This document shows, one piece after another, positions 1 to 8,415 of a stretch of DNA of 34,060 nt. Both the position numbers and the translations under genes were made by a program. This DNA comes from Megalodesulfovibrio gigas DSM 1382 = ATCC 19364. Lineage in GTDB: Bacteria > Desulfobacterota > Desulfovibrionia > Desulfovibrionales > Desulfovibrionaceae. How positions within the stretch are numbered: the stretch's first letter is position 1; every line of letters starts with the position of its first letter. The DNA is taken from NCBI RefSeq assembly GCF_000468495.1, contig NC_022444.1, positions 1,050,910 through 1,084,969 of the forward strand, written 5' to 3'. The notes beneath the pieces were generated by a model, which did not search any database, had not been told where the DNA came from, and saw only the letters and a program-made list of their open reading frames with translations.

Positions 1-99
1 CTTCCAAAACTTTGATAGTGACCTTGAATCACAATACAAGTCTTTGGAAATGGGGGTCGGGGGAAACCCTTTCAAAGATAATTTGCTCTAGCGGCCGCG
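1..99 (-). repeat. Intergenic repeat element, copy A (downstream of the chemoreceptor gene)
   Basis: Read on the minus strand, this stretch follows the stop codon of the chemoreceptor gene. Its core (about 5-65) matches 5235-5295 downstream of greA with only about 8-10 differences, including the shared words TTTCCAAAGA and GTGATTCAA. The word GCTCTAGCGG at 84-93 recurs exactly at 5371-5380. Copy A has only one of the two GGGGG/CCCCC arms that make the hairpin in copy B, so it looks like a partial copy. It may act as a 3' processing or termination element. The left end is cut by the window edge. Confidence 0.7.
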
Positions 100-2559
100 T
101 CAGTTCTGCAGCAGCGTCACGCAGGCGCTTTTGCTCTGCTGCAGCGAGGCCATGATGATCTTGAGGGCCGCGGCCTGGTCGCTCAGCTGCGTCACGGCCT
201 GATCCGCCGCCCGCATGCCCTGGGCGGTTTCTGCAGAAATGCCGCTCACGTCCTCCATGGCCATGGACACCGCCACCGAGACGGAGGCCTGCTCCTGCCC
301 GGCCTGGGCAATGTCCAGCACCTTGCCTGCGGTCTGGGACACCACAGCCACGATGCGCTCCAGCGTCTGTCCGGAGCTGGCGGCCAGGGTGGCGCCGTCT
401 TCCACGGCCACCAGCACCTGATGCGTGGCGCTGCCGGTGCTGCGGGCGCTGTCCTGGATGGCGCGCACGGTCTGCCCCACTTCCCGCGTGGCGGTCATGG
501 TCTTTTCGGCCAGCTTGCGCACCTCGTCGGCCACCACGGCGAAGCCGCGGCCGGCATCCCCGGCCCGGGCGGCCTCAATGGCGGCGTTGAGCGCCAGCAG
601 GTTGGTCTGGTCTGCGATGTCCTGGATCACGGTGATAATGCGCCCGATGTCCTGGGCCTTGGCCCCCAGGGTGGCCATGGACTGGTCCAACCCCTGCATC
701 TGTTCGCGGATGCGTGTCATGGCCGCCACGGCCTCGCTCACGGTGCGGCGGCCCTCCTGGGCCTGGCTCTGGGCCTGGCTGGCCTCGTCGGCCGCACCGG
801 CGGCGTTCTGGGCCACCTGGTTGCTCATGTTGGCCATCTTGTCCAGCTGATCCGCAGTATCGGCGATGCGCTCGCGCTGGTGCGACGCCCCCTGGGAGGT
901 GGCCCCCACCTGTTGGGAAAGCTGCACCGCGGCGGAGGCGATGGCGTCGGCAATGGTGTTGGCCCGCTCGGCGGCGGTGAGGATGGTATCGTTCTGGGAG
1001 CGAATTTCACGCTCCTGGCGGCGGATGGTGGTCAGATCGTGATAGATGGTGAAGGCCCCGATGAGCACGCCGTCCAGATCCTTGATGGGGTTGGCGTTCA
1101 CCTGCATCACCTTGAGCTCGCCGCTGGGAGCCCGCACCTCCATTTCGCCCTGCAGGGTGCGGTCTTCCTCCATGGCCTGGACGGTGCGGATGCGCCGGCC
1201 GGGTTCGCCGTAAAAGAAGTCGCCGGCATGGCGGCCGATGTAGTCTTCCGGCGTTCCCCGCTTTTCCAGAATGTCCAGCAACAGCTTGTTGGCAAAGGTG
1301 ATGTTCCCGACGGGGTCCAGGGTCATACACGGCAAGGCCGCGGCAATGCCCGAAAGCACGCCCTGCGAAAAGCCCAGGCGGTCCTTCAGGCGGGCTACCA
1401 TCTGTTCAATGGAGCGCTGCACGTGGCCCAGCTCGCCGGGGTATTTGCCTTCCAGACGGGCAGTCAGATCGCCCTCGGCCACCTGGGCGGCATACGCCTC
1501 GATGCGCTTGAGGGGCTTGACCACGGAATTCACCAGCACCCAGACCACCAGCCCGGTGAGCAGGATGGCCCCGGCGGCGATGAGCAGCCCGGCGTTGCGC
1601 AGGGTGACGTCCACCCCGTGGGACATCTCCGACTCCGAAAGGCTGAAGCCGTATGTCAGTTGCCAGGGGGCATAGTAGCGCAAAAAGGCCACCCGCGGCT
1701 CCCCGGCGTCCTTGTATTCCACAAAGCCATCCTTCGTGGACTTGAAGCCGGACCAGTACGACGCGGCGGCCAGGGTATCCCCGGCCCTGGTGGGATGGCT
1801 CACGAGCAGCCCATCAGCATCAAACAGAAAACTTTCGCCCTTGCCGCCCACGTTCAGGGCCTGGATGGACTTTTCGAAATCCGGGGTGATGATGGGCCGG
1901 CTGGCCACCACCACGCCCAGGGGCACGCCGTAAAAATCCATGAGCGGCGCATAGCCGTTGAAGAGAAGCTGCCCGGCAATGCTGGCCACCTGGTAGTATT
2001 CCTCGCCCTTGGCCAGGGCCTGGGCCAGGGGGGAGTCCTTGGGGATGAGGGCATCGCGCCCCGGGGCAGCGCCGGGAATGGTGCTGGCCACGAGCACCAT
2101 GCCTCCATCAACAAATTGATACAGACTAACATGCCCACCCACCGCCTCGCGGATGGGGCCGAAAAACTCGTGGTTGCCGGTGAGGGTCACGGGGCCAAGG
2201 TCGATGGTGGGCAATTCCACCGTGGTCTTGGTGCCGTCCTCATGCTGCACGGCAACGCGGGCCGTGTTCATTTTGTTCAAGGAAGGGAAGCCCTTGGAAT
2301 TCACTTCCCGCAGCACCACGCCGGTATCGGTGTGGGCTTTTTCCTGCAGCAGGCGCTGCTGCATCTCCATCATCGCTTCCACGGACTTGCCAAAGGAATG
2401 CAGCGAGGCACGCCCCAGCACGGCCAGGGAGTCCCCCACCAGCGACTGGTTGATGGCGGTCATGGCCAGGATGACCACAGCCACAGTGGTGAGAATACCG
2501 CCGAGCAGTTTGACCTTGAACGACACGGCGTGAAGCGACACGGCGCGGAACAGTTGCAT
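100..2559 (-). CDS. Methyl-accepting chemotaxis protein (Cache sensor, HAMP, PAS)
   Basis: An 819-aa transmembrane chemoreceptor that would signal through CheW/CheA. Domains in order: a membrane segment at about residues 17-40; a large periplasmic Cache_3-Cache_2-like region to about 320; a second membrane segment near 333-355; HAMP to about 408; a cytoplasmic PAS domain at about 420-525; and the helical signalling domain. The signalling hairpin tip is intact ([15 protein letters not shown], then [18 protein letters not shown]). I chose the ATG at 2559 because AAGGAAGG lies 6-7 nt upstream; the open frame extends 13 codons further without a better site. There is no C-terminal CheR-tethering pentapeptide (NWxxF type). 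The ligand is unknown. The extra PAS after HAMP could add redox or cofactor sensing, which is inference. It is monocistronic: terminator-like sequence lies on both sides. Confidence 0.93.
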   Translation of the reverse strand: MQLFRAVSLHAVSFKVKLLGGILTTVAVVILAMTAINQSLVGDSLAVLGRASLHSFGKSVEAMMEMQQRLLQEKAHTDTGVVLREVNSKGFPSLNKMNTARVAVQHEDGTKTTVELPTIDLGPVTLTGNHEFFGPIREAVGGHVSLYQFVDGGMVLVASTIPGAAPGRDALIPKDSPLAQALAKGEEYYQVASIAGQLLFNGYAPLMDFYGVPLGVVVASRPIITPDFEKSIQALNVGGKGESFLFDADGLLVSHPTRAGDTLAAASYWSGFKSTKDGFVEYKDAGEPRVAFLRYYAPWQLTYGFSLSESEMSHGVDVTLRNAGLLIAAGAILLTGLVVWVLVNSVVKPLKRIEAYAAQVAEGDLTARLEGKYPGELGHVQRSIEQMVARLKDRLGFSQGVLSGIAAALPCMTLDPVGNITFANKLLLDILEKRGTPEDYIGRHAGDFFYGEPGRRIRTVQAMEEDRTLQGEMEVRAPSGELKVMQVNANPIKDLDGVLIGAFTIYHDLTTIRRQEREIRSQNDTILTAAERANTIADAIASAAVQLSQQVGATSQGASHQRERIADTADQLDKMANMSNQVAQNAAGAADEASQAQSQAQEGRRTVSEAVAAMTRIREQMQGLDQSMATLGAKAQDIGRIITVIQDIADQTNLLALNAAIEAARAGDAGRGFAVVADEVRKLAEKTMTATREVGQTVRAIQDSARSTGSATHQVLVAVEDGATLAASSGQTLERIVAVVSQTAGKVLDIAQAGQEQASVSVAVSMAMEDVSGISAETAQGMRAADQAVTQLSDQAAALKIIMASLQQSKSACVTLLQN

Positions 2560-2919
2560 GGGGGGCCTTCCTTGCGTGGAGCGTGCCGGAGGCGGCAACG
2601 CATCTTTTCACGTAGGGACAATGCCCCTCTTCCGCGCCTTGCGCGTGACAGTTTTGCGACATTTCGTTGACGCCATGCCGCCGACACAATCTCCATGCCT
2701 CCAACAGCTTGGATCTGCTTCCGAAATAAATTACGGGGAAAAAACCGTATCGTCAGCACGGTTTTTTCCCCTGCCCACATTCCAAGGACGGTGACCGCGC
2801 CGAATCCATCGCAAAAGACCTGCCTGTTTGCCGCAGGCTATGGAATAAAGTCCCGGTCGCTTGTCCTCGTACCAAAACAGATGTTACGAATCCGCACCAG
2901 TCCGGCGATTCGGCTATCG
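2560..2919. other. Intergenic region between the chemoreceptor and the zinc-ribbon gene
   Basis: This is 360 bp without a credible gene; the open frames across it lack ribosome-binding sites and recognisable domains. It holds a perfect terminator-like inverted repeat (2735-2771) and must hold the chemoreceptor promoter in 2560-2734. I looked there for a sigma-28 type motif (TAAA with GCCGATAA) and for a -24/-12 motif and found neither. Confidence 0.6.
2735..2771. terminator. Bidirectional intrinsic terminator
   Basis: The arms GGGGAAAAAACCGT (2735-2748) and ACGGTTTTTTCCCC (2758-2771) are perfectly complementary over 14 bp around a 9-nt loop. On either strand the short GC stem is followed by six U residues, the layout of a rho-independent terminator. 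It lies 150 nt after the stop of the zinc-ribbon gene, which reads toward it, and shields the chemoreceptor from read-through. Confidence 0.8.
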
Positions 2920-3111
2920 CTATTCCGGCGCGTTCCAGTGTCCGCAATTTTCGCAGGAAAATCCCGGCACTTCCACGCTGCCGTCACGGGCCTTGAAGCA
3001 TTCCACCTCGTTGGGGTGGCTGCAGCGTTCGCAATGCACCAGGGCGACGTTGCGGTCAGGATCGTACTCAACCGTTTCGCCCTTGAAGGGCAGGGACTCT
3101 GAAAACGCCAT
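2920..3111 (-). CDS. Small zinc-ribbon protein, function unknown
   Basis: A 63-aa protein with two CxxC knuckles, CERC at about residues 27-30 and CENC at about 53-56, each followed by a small or polar residue and a histidine (CSH, CGH). This is the pattern of a single zinc ribbon. It has no signal peptide or membrane segment, so it is probably cytoplasmic. The ATG at 3111 is supported by GGGAGG 5 nt upstream. A 12-bp palindrome (CGCGAATTCGCG, 3128-3139) sits directly ahead of the ribosome-binding site and could be an operator. It is transcribed divergently from the MFS gene and ends before the terminator at 2735-2771. I do not recognise a named family; zinc-ribbon proteins of this size may bind nucleic acids or proteins. 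Confidence 0.75.
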   Translation of the reverse strand: MAFSESLPFKGETVEYDPDRNVALVHCERCSHPNEVECFKARDGSVEVPGFSCENCGHWNAPE

Positions 3112-3302
3112 GGCTGCCTCCCGATTTCGCGAATTCGCGGGATGGTCGGAGTGATTGGAATGCCATGACCATAGCGCAAGAACCGCGCTGCGACAAGCAG
3201 CGGGACATCATTTGACGAGCGGGGCCGGGAAAAGGCGCGGCAGCATCGCAGCCAGTACTGTGCGTTGCGATTGCAACTGCCGCCATTGCAGGAGGATGCG
3301 CC

Positions 3303-4529
3303 TTGAGCACCACCATAAGCATTGCGAATGAGCCTGCGCGCGCCAGGCTCCTGCGATCCTTTGGCTTTGACAAAACCGCCCCGGTCGTCATCGCCATCGC
3401 CACGTTTTCGGCCATGCACTGTCCACAGCCGCTGTTGCCGCTGTTGCAGCAGGCCTTTGACGTGGAGAAGACTACCGTCTCCCTGGTCACCACAGCCACC
3501 CTCCTGCCCCTGGGGTTGGCGCCCCTGTTTTACGGACTCCTGCTGCGCGCGTTCCCGGCGCACCGGCTGCTGGTGTGGGGCTCGGGCCTGCTCATGGCCG
3601 CCACCCTGGCCCTGAGCATGGCGCCGGACTTCCCCCTGCTCCTGGGCCTGCGGGTAGTGCAGGGCCTGCTGGCGCCGGCGGTACTCACCTCCCTGATGAC
3701 CCTGGCCGGCGCCACCATGCGCGAGCGCCAGGCTGCGGGCATGCTGTCCGAGCATTCCATCGGCCGGGCCATGGCCGTGTATGTGGCGGCCACCATCTTC
3801 GGCGGCTTTTTCGGACGGTTTCTGGCCGGGACGGTGGCGTCTGTGTGGGGCTGGCGCTGGGGGCTGGGAGCTGTTTCCCTGCTGACGGTGGCGGCGTGGC
3901 TCATGGCCCTGGGCATCCCGCGCAGCCGCGGCGGCAGCTTTGCCCGGCTGGAGCTTTCCGCCCTGGCAGAGGTGCTCCGCAAGCCGGGATTCCTGCCGTT
4001 CTTTTGCTTTATTTTTGTGGAATTTTTCATCTTTACCGCGCTGCTGAACCTCCTGCCCTTCCGCATAGCAGAGATTGGCGCCGGCAGCTCCCCGTTTCGC
4101 GTGGCCGTGCTCTATGTTGGATATCTGATCGGCATCCTTATTTCTTTGGCCGCGCCCTGGACGGTGCTGCGTCTGGGCGGTGAGGCGCGCACCGTGCGCC
4201 TGGGGGCACTGGTGCTTCTGCTGTGCGTGCCGCTGTTCCTGGCCACCACCTACGGCTTGACCTTCGTGGCCGTGCTGGTGCTGTGCATCGGCATGTTCCA
4301 GGTGCATTCCGTGCTGCCCGGCTGGCTCAACGAGCTGGGCAGCCAGCAGCGCAGCGTGGTGAACGGGCTCTACCTTTCCTTCTATTATGTGGGCGGCGCG
4401 GCCGGCTCCGCCCTGCCGGCGGTACTGTATCGGCACAGTTCCTGGGCCTGGACCATGGCCGCCCTGGGCGCAATGCAACTGGTCGCCCTGGCCCTGTGCC
4501 TGACCGGCGGACGCCGGACGCCCCCATAA
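3303..4529 (+). CDS. MFS transporter, YnfM-like
   Basis: A 408-aa inner-membrane major facilitator protein with about twelve hydrophobic segments and a central loop near residues 200-215. The first half has the MFS signature RVVQGLLAPA and an arginine/glutamate-rich loop (ATMRERQAAG). The second half has a glycine-rich helix (YYVGGAAGSALPA) as in YnfM-type exporters. The start is TTG at 3303, since GGAGG lies 7 nt upstream (3291-3295) and the protein begins a few residues before the first helix. The ATG at 3296 overlaps the ribosome-binding site in another frame and leads quickly to a stop. The substrate cannot be told from sequence; export of a drug, sugar or small metabolite is the family norm. 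The gene stands alone and is divergent from the zinc-ribbon gene. Confidence 0.88.
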   Translation: MSTTISIANEPARARLLRSFGFDKTAPVVIAIATFSAMHCPQPLLPLLQQAFDVEKTTVSLVTTATLLPLGLAPLFYGLLLRAFPAHRLLVWGSGLLMAATLALSMAPDFPLLLGLRVVQGLLAPAVLTSLMTLAGATMRERQAAGMLSEHSIGRAMAVYVAATIFGGFFGRFLAGTVASVWGWRWGLGAVSLLTVAAWLMALGIPRSRGGSFARLELSALAEVLRKPGFLPFFCFIFVEFFIFTALLNLLPFRIAEIGAGSSPFRVAVLYVGYLIGILISLAAPWTVLRLGGEARTVRLGALVLLLCVPLFLATTYGLTFVAVLVLCIGMFQVHSVLPGWLNELGSQQRSVVNGLYLSFYYVGGAAGSALPAVLYRHSSWAWTMAALGAMQLVALALCLTGGRRTPP

Positions 4530-4544
4530 CAACACCAGGGGGCC

Positions 4545-4571
4545 TTGACCTGGGGCAGATTCTGCTATACA
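4545..4571 (+). promoter_or_regulatory. Possible sigma-70 promoter for greA
   Basis: TTGACC (4545-4550) and TATACA (4566-4571) lie 15 nt apart, which is short of the ideal 17. They sit just after the MFS stop codon and upstream of the leader hairpin at 4625-4650. Transcription from here would give greA a leader of about 105 nt containing that hairpin. Confidence 0.4.
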
Positions 4572-4624
4572 GGGTGACTTCCAACATACCCACCCCAAAC
4601 ACATCGGTCAGGCTCACATCGACT

Positions 4625-4655
4625 GCCGGCGATTCGCCGGCGGTTGATTTTTTTT
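4625..4655 (+). terminator. Terminator-like hairpin in the greA leader
   Basis: GCCGGCG (4625-4631) pairs perfectly with CGCCGGC (4635-4641) around a 3-nt loop and is followed by GGTTGA and a run of eight T (4648-4655). It ends 31 nt before the greA start codon. It may simply terminate the MFS transcript, or attenuate transcription starting at the candidate promoter at 4545-4571. Confidence 0.7.
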
Positions 4656-4686
4656 ATCCACCTGCAGGCATTTCGAGGACGCATCC

Positions 4687-5178
4687 ATGAGCAGCATCCC
4701 CATTTCCAAGGAAGGCTTCAAACGGCTGGAGCAGGAGCTGGAACAGCTCAAGGCGGCTCGGCCGGAAGTGATCCAGGCCATCAAGGAAGCCCGCGAGGAA
4801 GGCGATCTTCGGGAAAACGCCGGGTACGACGCCGCCCGCGAACGCCAGGGCATGATGGAAGCCCGTATCCGCTACATCGAAGGGCGCATGGCCACGGCCA
4901 ACATCATCGACCTCAAGACCATTTTCAGCGAGAAGGTGACCTTCGGCGCCACCGTGGAAATCGAGGATGTGGACACCGGCGACAGCAAGACCTACACCAT
5001 CCTCGGCCCGGACGAAGCGGAACCCACCAAGGGCTCCATCTCCATCCTTTCCCCTGTGGCCCAGGCCCTCATGGGCAAGGAAGAAGGCGACGAAGTGACC
5101 GTGGAAGCGCCCAAGGGCCGCATCCAGTACGAAATCGTCTCCATCAAATACCTGGGCGGCGCGCACGGGCTGAATTAG
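4687..5178 (+). CDS. greA: Transcription elongation factor GreA
   Basis: A 163-aa protein, close to the usual ~158 aa. GreA inserts its coiled coil into the RNA polymerase secondary channel and stimulates cleavage of backtracked RNA. The N-terminal coiled coil carries the family tip motif EEGDLRENAGYDAA, with the two acidic residues at D40 and E43 (D41 and E44 in E. coli). The C-terminal FKBP-like domain follows (GATVEIEDVDTGD, then TYTILGPDEAEP and SPVAQALMGKEEGDEV). The ATG at 4687 has GAGGA 7 nt upstream. The gene is convergent with the Lon-family gene, and the pair is separated by a composite double-hairpin repeat. A terminator-like hairpin lies in its leader. Confidence 0.96.
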   Translation: MSSIPISKEGFKRLEQELEQLKAARPEVIQAIKEAREEGDLRENAGYDAARERQGMMEARIRYIEGRMATANIIDLKTIFSEKVTFGATVEIEDVDTGDSKTYTILGPDEAEPTKGSISILSPVAQALMGKEEGDEVTVEAPKGRIQYEIVSIKYLGGAHGLN

Positions 5179-5376
5179 GGCAATGTACCATTTGAAAAGA
5201 GCTGTCGGGGGAAAACCTTTCTAAAGAAAGACTCTTCCCCCGAACCCCCTTTCCAAAGATTTGTATGGTGATTCAAAGTCACTCTCGAATCTTTGAAGGG
5301 GAGAGCGAGAGAGGGGAGAGCCTTTTGCAAAAGGTTTCCCCTCTCGCAACGTCCTTTTTTAAATCAACATGCTCTA
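5179..5376. repeat. Composite intergenic repeat, copy B, between greA and the Lon-family gene
   Basis: It holds two modules. Module 1 is a hairpin with perfect 9-bp arms TCGGGGGAA (5205-5213) and TTCCCCCGA (5235-5243) plus an inner CTTTCT/AGAAAG stem, followed by a block shared with copy A (5235-5295). Module 2 is a near-perfect palindrome with arms GAGAGGGGA (5309-5317) and TCCCCTCTC (5337-5345) around CCTTTTGCAAAAGG (5321-5334); a related sequence reappears in copy D at the right end of the window. The first 43 nt, read from the greA stop, also match the minus strand after the carboxypeptidase stop (near 29630-29665). The Lon-family stop codon lies inside the shared word GCTCTAGCGG. It probably terminates transcription from both sides. 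Confidence 0.8.
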
Positions 5377-7842
5377 GCGGCTCTTGCCCCGCCCTTCGTA
5401 CTCCCGCGCCGTCTTGGCCAGCGCGGCCAGGCGTTTGTCCACGCGATCATACAGGCTGTCCTTGGTGAAGCCCCCGTCCTTGCGCGGCTTGCCGGCCGGA
5501 ATGCCCGTCAGCAACTCCATGGCTTCCTCAATGGAGGCCACCGCATACACATGGAAGGCCCCGGCGCGCACGGCCTCCAGCACCTCCTCGGACAGCATCA
5601 GGTGCACGATGTTGTCTGCCGGCAGGAGCACGCCCTGGGTGCCTGTGAGGCCACGGCGTTTGCAGACCTTGAAGAAGCCCTCCACCTTGCGCGTGACGCC
5701 GCCCACGGCCAGGATGCCGCCGGACTGGCTCACCGCGCCGGTGAACGCCAGGGAGAGGTTGAGCGGCGCACCAGACAGGGCCGAGAGCAGCGCCGCCAGT
5801 TCCGCACCGGAGGCCGAATCCCCCTCCACATGGGCGTAGCTCTGTTCAAAGCACAGGCTGCCCGTGAGCACCAAGGGCTTATCTTGGGCAAAGAGGGAGA
5901 CGAGGTAGCTCTTCAGAATCATCATGGCCTTGGTGTGGATGGGCCCGCCCAGCTCGGCCTCGCGCTCCAGATCCACGATGCCGCCATGCCCCACGCCCAC
6001 GGTGGCGCTGATCTGATGCGGCAGGCCGATTTCGTAGTCCCCGTACCAGGTGACGGAGAGCCCGTTCACCGTGCCCACGCGCGAGCCTGAGGTGGCCACC
6101 TTGATGAGTTCACGGTCGTACTCTTCCATGAACTCTTCTTCGTACAGATTGGAGCGGTATTCCTTGGCCTGGATGGCCCGGGCCAGGATGGCGCCGTCCA
6201 CCATGGCTGCGCCTTCCATGCGGGCCAGGGCCGAGGCCTCCAGCATGCGTTCGCGCAGCAGCGGCAGCTTGAGGGAGAGCTTTTTCTGGTCCTCGGCCAG
6301 CACGGAGCCGTAATCCACCAGCTGGGCCAGGGCGTGCCGGTCGAAGGGCAGCAGGCCGGCTTCGTGGATGATGCGCCCCAGGCTGCCCAGATACTGCTTG
6401 ATGGTCTTGGCGTCGCGGGGGATGTGCTCCTGCAGGTGCGCCTTGATCTTGAAGAATTTGTGAAAGCGGTCGTCGTGGTGCAGCAGGGCCTCGTAGGCCT
6501 CGTCGCCGCCGATGAGCACAACCTTTACATCCAGCGCCAGGGGTTCGGGTTCGATGGTCTTGGTGCGGACGGTCTCCTGCTGCTCGGCGGGGTCCTCGAT
6601 CTTGGCCAGGCCGGATCTGAGCGCCCGCAGCAGGCCTTCCCAGGCCCCGGCGTGTTGGAGGATGTCCTCCACGTGCAACACCAGAAAGCCGCCCTGGGCC
6701 TTGTGCAACGCGCCGGACTTGATGAGGGAGAAATCCGCCACCAGCGCGCCCATCTCGGCCTCGCGCTCCACGCAGCCCAGCAGGTTGGAGAGGGTGGGAT
6801 GATCCTCGATGACCACCGGCGCGCCCTGGGTATCCGCATTGTCCACGAAGACATTGATTTCGTAGCGCAGGAAAAAGTCTTCCAGGGAGGGCGGCGGCCC
6901 CTCGAAGGCCATGGGGCCGGAGGCGCTGCCAGCCTGGGCCGGCCGTTCCTGCGACCCGCCTTCCCGGGGAGCCACCAGATCCAGATGCTCAATGACATCG
7001 CGGTCGATGCCCTCAAAAAATTCCTGCAGCGCCTTGTTCTTCCACTCTTTTTTGAAGCGATCCCGCAGGGGATGCAGATGTTCGGCCAGCACCTCGCGCA
7101 GGGTGTCTTCATCCAGGGTGCGTTCCCGTTCGCGCACGTCGCGTTCTTCCAGGAACATCTTGCGCATGTGGCCGTTCATGGCGTGCATCAGGGCATCGCT
7201 GCGCTGCTTGATGGTCTTGCGGGTGGTGGGGTCCAGGCGCTGGTATTCGTCCTGGGAAAGGACCTTGCCTTCCATGAGGGGGTAGATGGTGTAGCCGCCC
7301 TCGTCGTCCATGTCCAGGTTGAAGCCCTGGGAGGACGCATCCTGGGCCATCTGCTCCAGCAACTCGTCCCGGGCAATCTGCAGGCCATCGGTGATGGCCT
7401 TGCGCCGGTTGAAGTAGGTCTCGTGCTCGAATTTGGCCGGAACGTCCCGCTTGATGCGCGTGAAGGCCTGGGCCAGCTCCTGCTTGAGGAGCTTGCCGCC
7501 GCCGGGAGGCAGGGCAATGAGCCGAGGCTTGTCCACATCGTCGAAATTGGTGACGTAGATGAGATCCGACGGGGTGGGCCGTTTTTTTGCGTGGGGCGCA
7601 AGGAAATCGCGCACCAGGTAGGTGCGGCCCAGGTTGGCCTCGCCGCACAGGTAGATATTGTACCCGCGGTCGTTGATGGCCAGCCCGAGCTGCATGGCGT
7701 CCAGGGCCCGGGGCTGGGGCCGGGGCTGGGAGTCGGGCAGCCTGGCAACGAGGGAGATGGCGGTGGAGTCGTCGCAGGGGAGCTTGGCAGGATCAAGCCA
7801 GGCACGCAGACGTTCGGCAGGCAAAGGACGAGGCATTGTCAT
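5374..7842 (-). CDS. Lon-family ATP-dependent protease (AAA_32 / YcbZ-LonB-like)
   Basis: An 822-aa protein of the Lon-like group with an atypical ATPase part and a C-terminal Lon protease domain. Near residue 66 the phosphate loop reads GEANLGRTY, with arginine where a classical Walker A has lysine, as is usual for AAA_32 proteins. A Walker B-like segment GGFLVLHVEDIL follows in the middle. The protease domain (about 590-790) has the catalytic serine in EGDSASGAEL and the lysine in GGVTRKVEGFF, so the Ser-Lys dyad is intact. It lacks the N-terminal substrate domain of LonA. Two starts are close together (7842 and 7836); I used the first, which is nearer to AAGGAG 12 nt upstream. It lies 63 nt downstream of the Fur-family gene with no terminator between, so cotranscription is likely. 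Substrates are unknown; degradation of damaged proteins is inference. Confidence 0.9.
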   Translation of the reverse strand: MTMPRPLPAERLRAWLDPAKLPCDDSTAISLVARLPDSQPRPQPRALDAMQLGLAINDRGYNIYLCGEANLGRTYLVRDFLAPHAKKRPTPSDLIYVTNFDDVDKPRLIALPPGGGKLLKQELAQAFTRIKRDVPAKFEHETYFNRRKAITDGLQIARDELLEQMAQDASSQGFNLDMDDEGGYTIYPLMEGKVLSQDEYQRLDPTTRKTIKQRSDALMHAMNGHMRKMFLEERDVRERERTLDEDTLREVLAEHLHPLRDRFKKEWKNKALQEFFEGIDRDVIEHLDLVAPREGGSQERPAQAGSASGPMAFEGPPPSLEDFFLRYEINVFVDNADTQGAPVVIEDHPTLSNLLGCVEREAEMGALVADFSLIKSGALHKAQGGFLVLHVEDILQHAGAWEGLLRALRSGLAKIEDPAEQQETVRTKTIEPEPLALDVKVVLIGGDEAYEALLHHDDRFHKFFKIKAHLQEHIPRDAKTIKQYLGSLGRIIHEAGLLPFDRHALAQLVDYGSVLAEDQKKLSLKLPLLRERMLEASALARMEGAAMVDGAILARAIQAKEYRSNLYEEEFMEEYDRELIKVATSGSRVGTVNGLSVTWYGDYEIGLPHQISATVGVGHGGIVDLEREAELGGPIHTKAMMILKSYLVSLFAQDKPLVLTGSLCFEQSYAHVEGDSASGAELAALLSALSGAPLNLSLAFTGAVSQSGGILAVGGVTRKVEGFFKVCKRRGLTGTQGVLLPADNIVHLMLSEEVLEAVRAGAFHVYAVASIEEAMELLTGIPAGKPRKDGGFTKDSLYDRVDKRLAALAKTAREYEGRGKSR

Positions 7843-7905
7843 GGTGTAAGGCGGCTCCTTGTTGCCCCTCCACTACGCCAGATGCCAGGACCTGTCGAGG
7901 GCGGT

Positions 7906-8415
7906 TCAGCCGCGATTGCCGGACATGCCGGGGACCTGCTGTCCGGCCTGGCAGGCCGGGCACAGGCCGTAGAAATCCAGTCGGAAGGCCGCAATGGCGT
8001 AGCCGGTTTCCGCGGCCACACGCCGGGCCATCTCCTCCAGGACGCCAGGATCGTGCGTCTGTGGATCAAGGATGGCCCCGCAGGCAGTGCAGATCAGGTG
8101 CGGGTGCGGCTCGGGCCGCGCGCCGTCGTAGCGGTTGTCCCGCTCGCTGAAGCCCAGCTCCAGCACCTCGCCGCGCTGCTTGAGCAGGGTCACGGCCTTG
8201 TACACCGTGGCCAGGCTGGTGTTGGGGTACTGCCGCAGTACGCGCTGGTGCACCTGCTCCACAGAGGGATGCCCTGCACTCTCGGCCAGCACACGCAGGA
8301 TGGCCACGCGCTGCGGCGTGAGGCGGTGGCCTTCCTCTTTGAGTCGGGCCAGCATCCGCTCCAGCCGCGCCTGCGCAACCGGGACATCAGGCCCGGGCGA
8401 GCCGTTCAGCGCCAT
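7906..8415 (-). CDS. Fur-family regulator, PerR-like
   Basis: A 169-aa metal-dependent repressor. The N-terminal winged helix carries the family words RLTPQRVAIL and TSLATVYKAVTLL. The C-terminal part has the metal ligands expected of PerR (RYDGA..PHPHLIC and a D in CGAILDPQ where iron-sensing Fur usually has E) and two CxxC pairs (CTAC, CPAC) for structural zinc. PerR proteins sense peroxide by iron-catalysed histidine oxidation; that this one does so is inference. Its ATG overlaps the end of the upstream MshEN gene (ATGGCGCTGA) and has no good ribosome-binding site, so translation is probably coupled. A Lon-family protease follows. A TATTTC-N5-GAAATA palindrome upstream of the operon (9508-9524) is a candidate autoregulatory operator. 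Confidence 0.88.
   Translation of the reverse strand: MALNGSPGPDVPVAQARLERMLARLKEEGHRLTPQRVAILRVLAESAGHPSVEQVHQRVLRQYPNTSLATVYKAVTLLKQRGEVLELGFSERDNRYDGARPEPHPHLICTACGAILDPQTHDPGVLEEMARRVAAETGYAIAAFRLDFYGLCPACQAGQQVPGMSGNRG

Noticed and set aside
421-2670. Long open frame (about 750 codons) on the plus strand opposite the chemoreceptor
   Set aside because: It is a GC-bias shadow: composition is Gly/His/Leu/Gln-rich with no domain, and the opposite strand has a clear multi-domain receptor.
2560-2734. Sigma-28 flagellar promoter for the chemoreceptor
   Set aside because: No TAAA-N15-GCCGATAA-like pair was found on the minus strand in this stretch.
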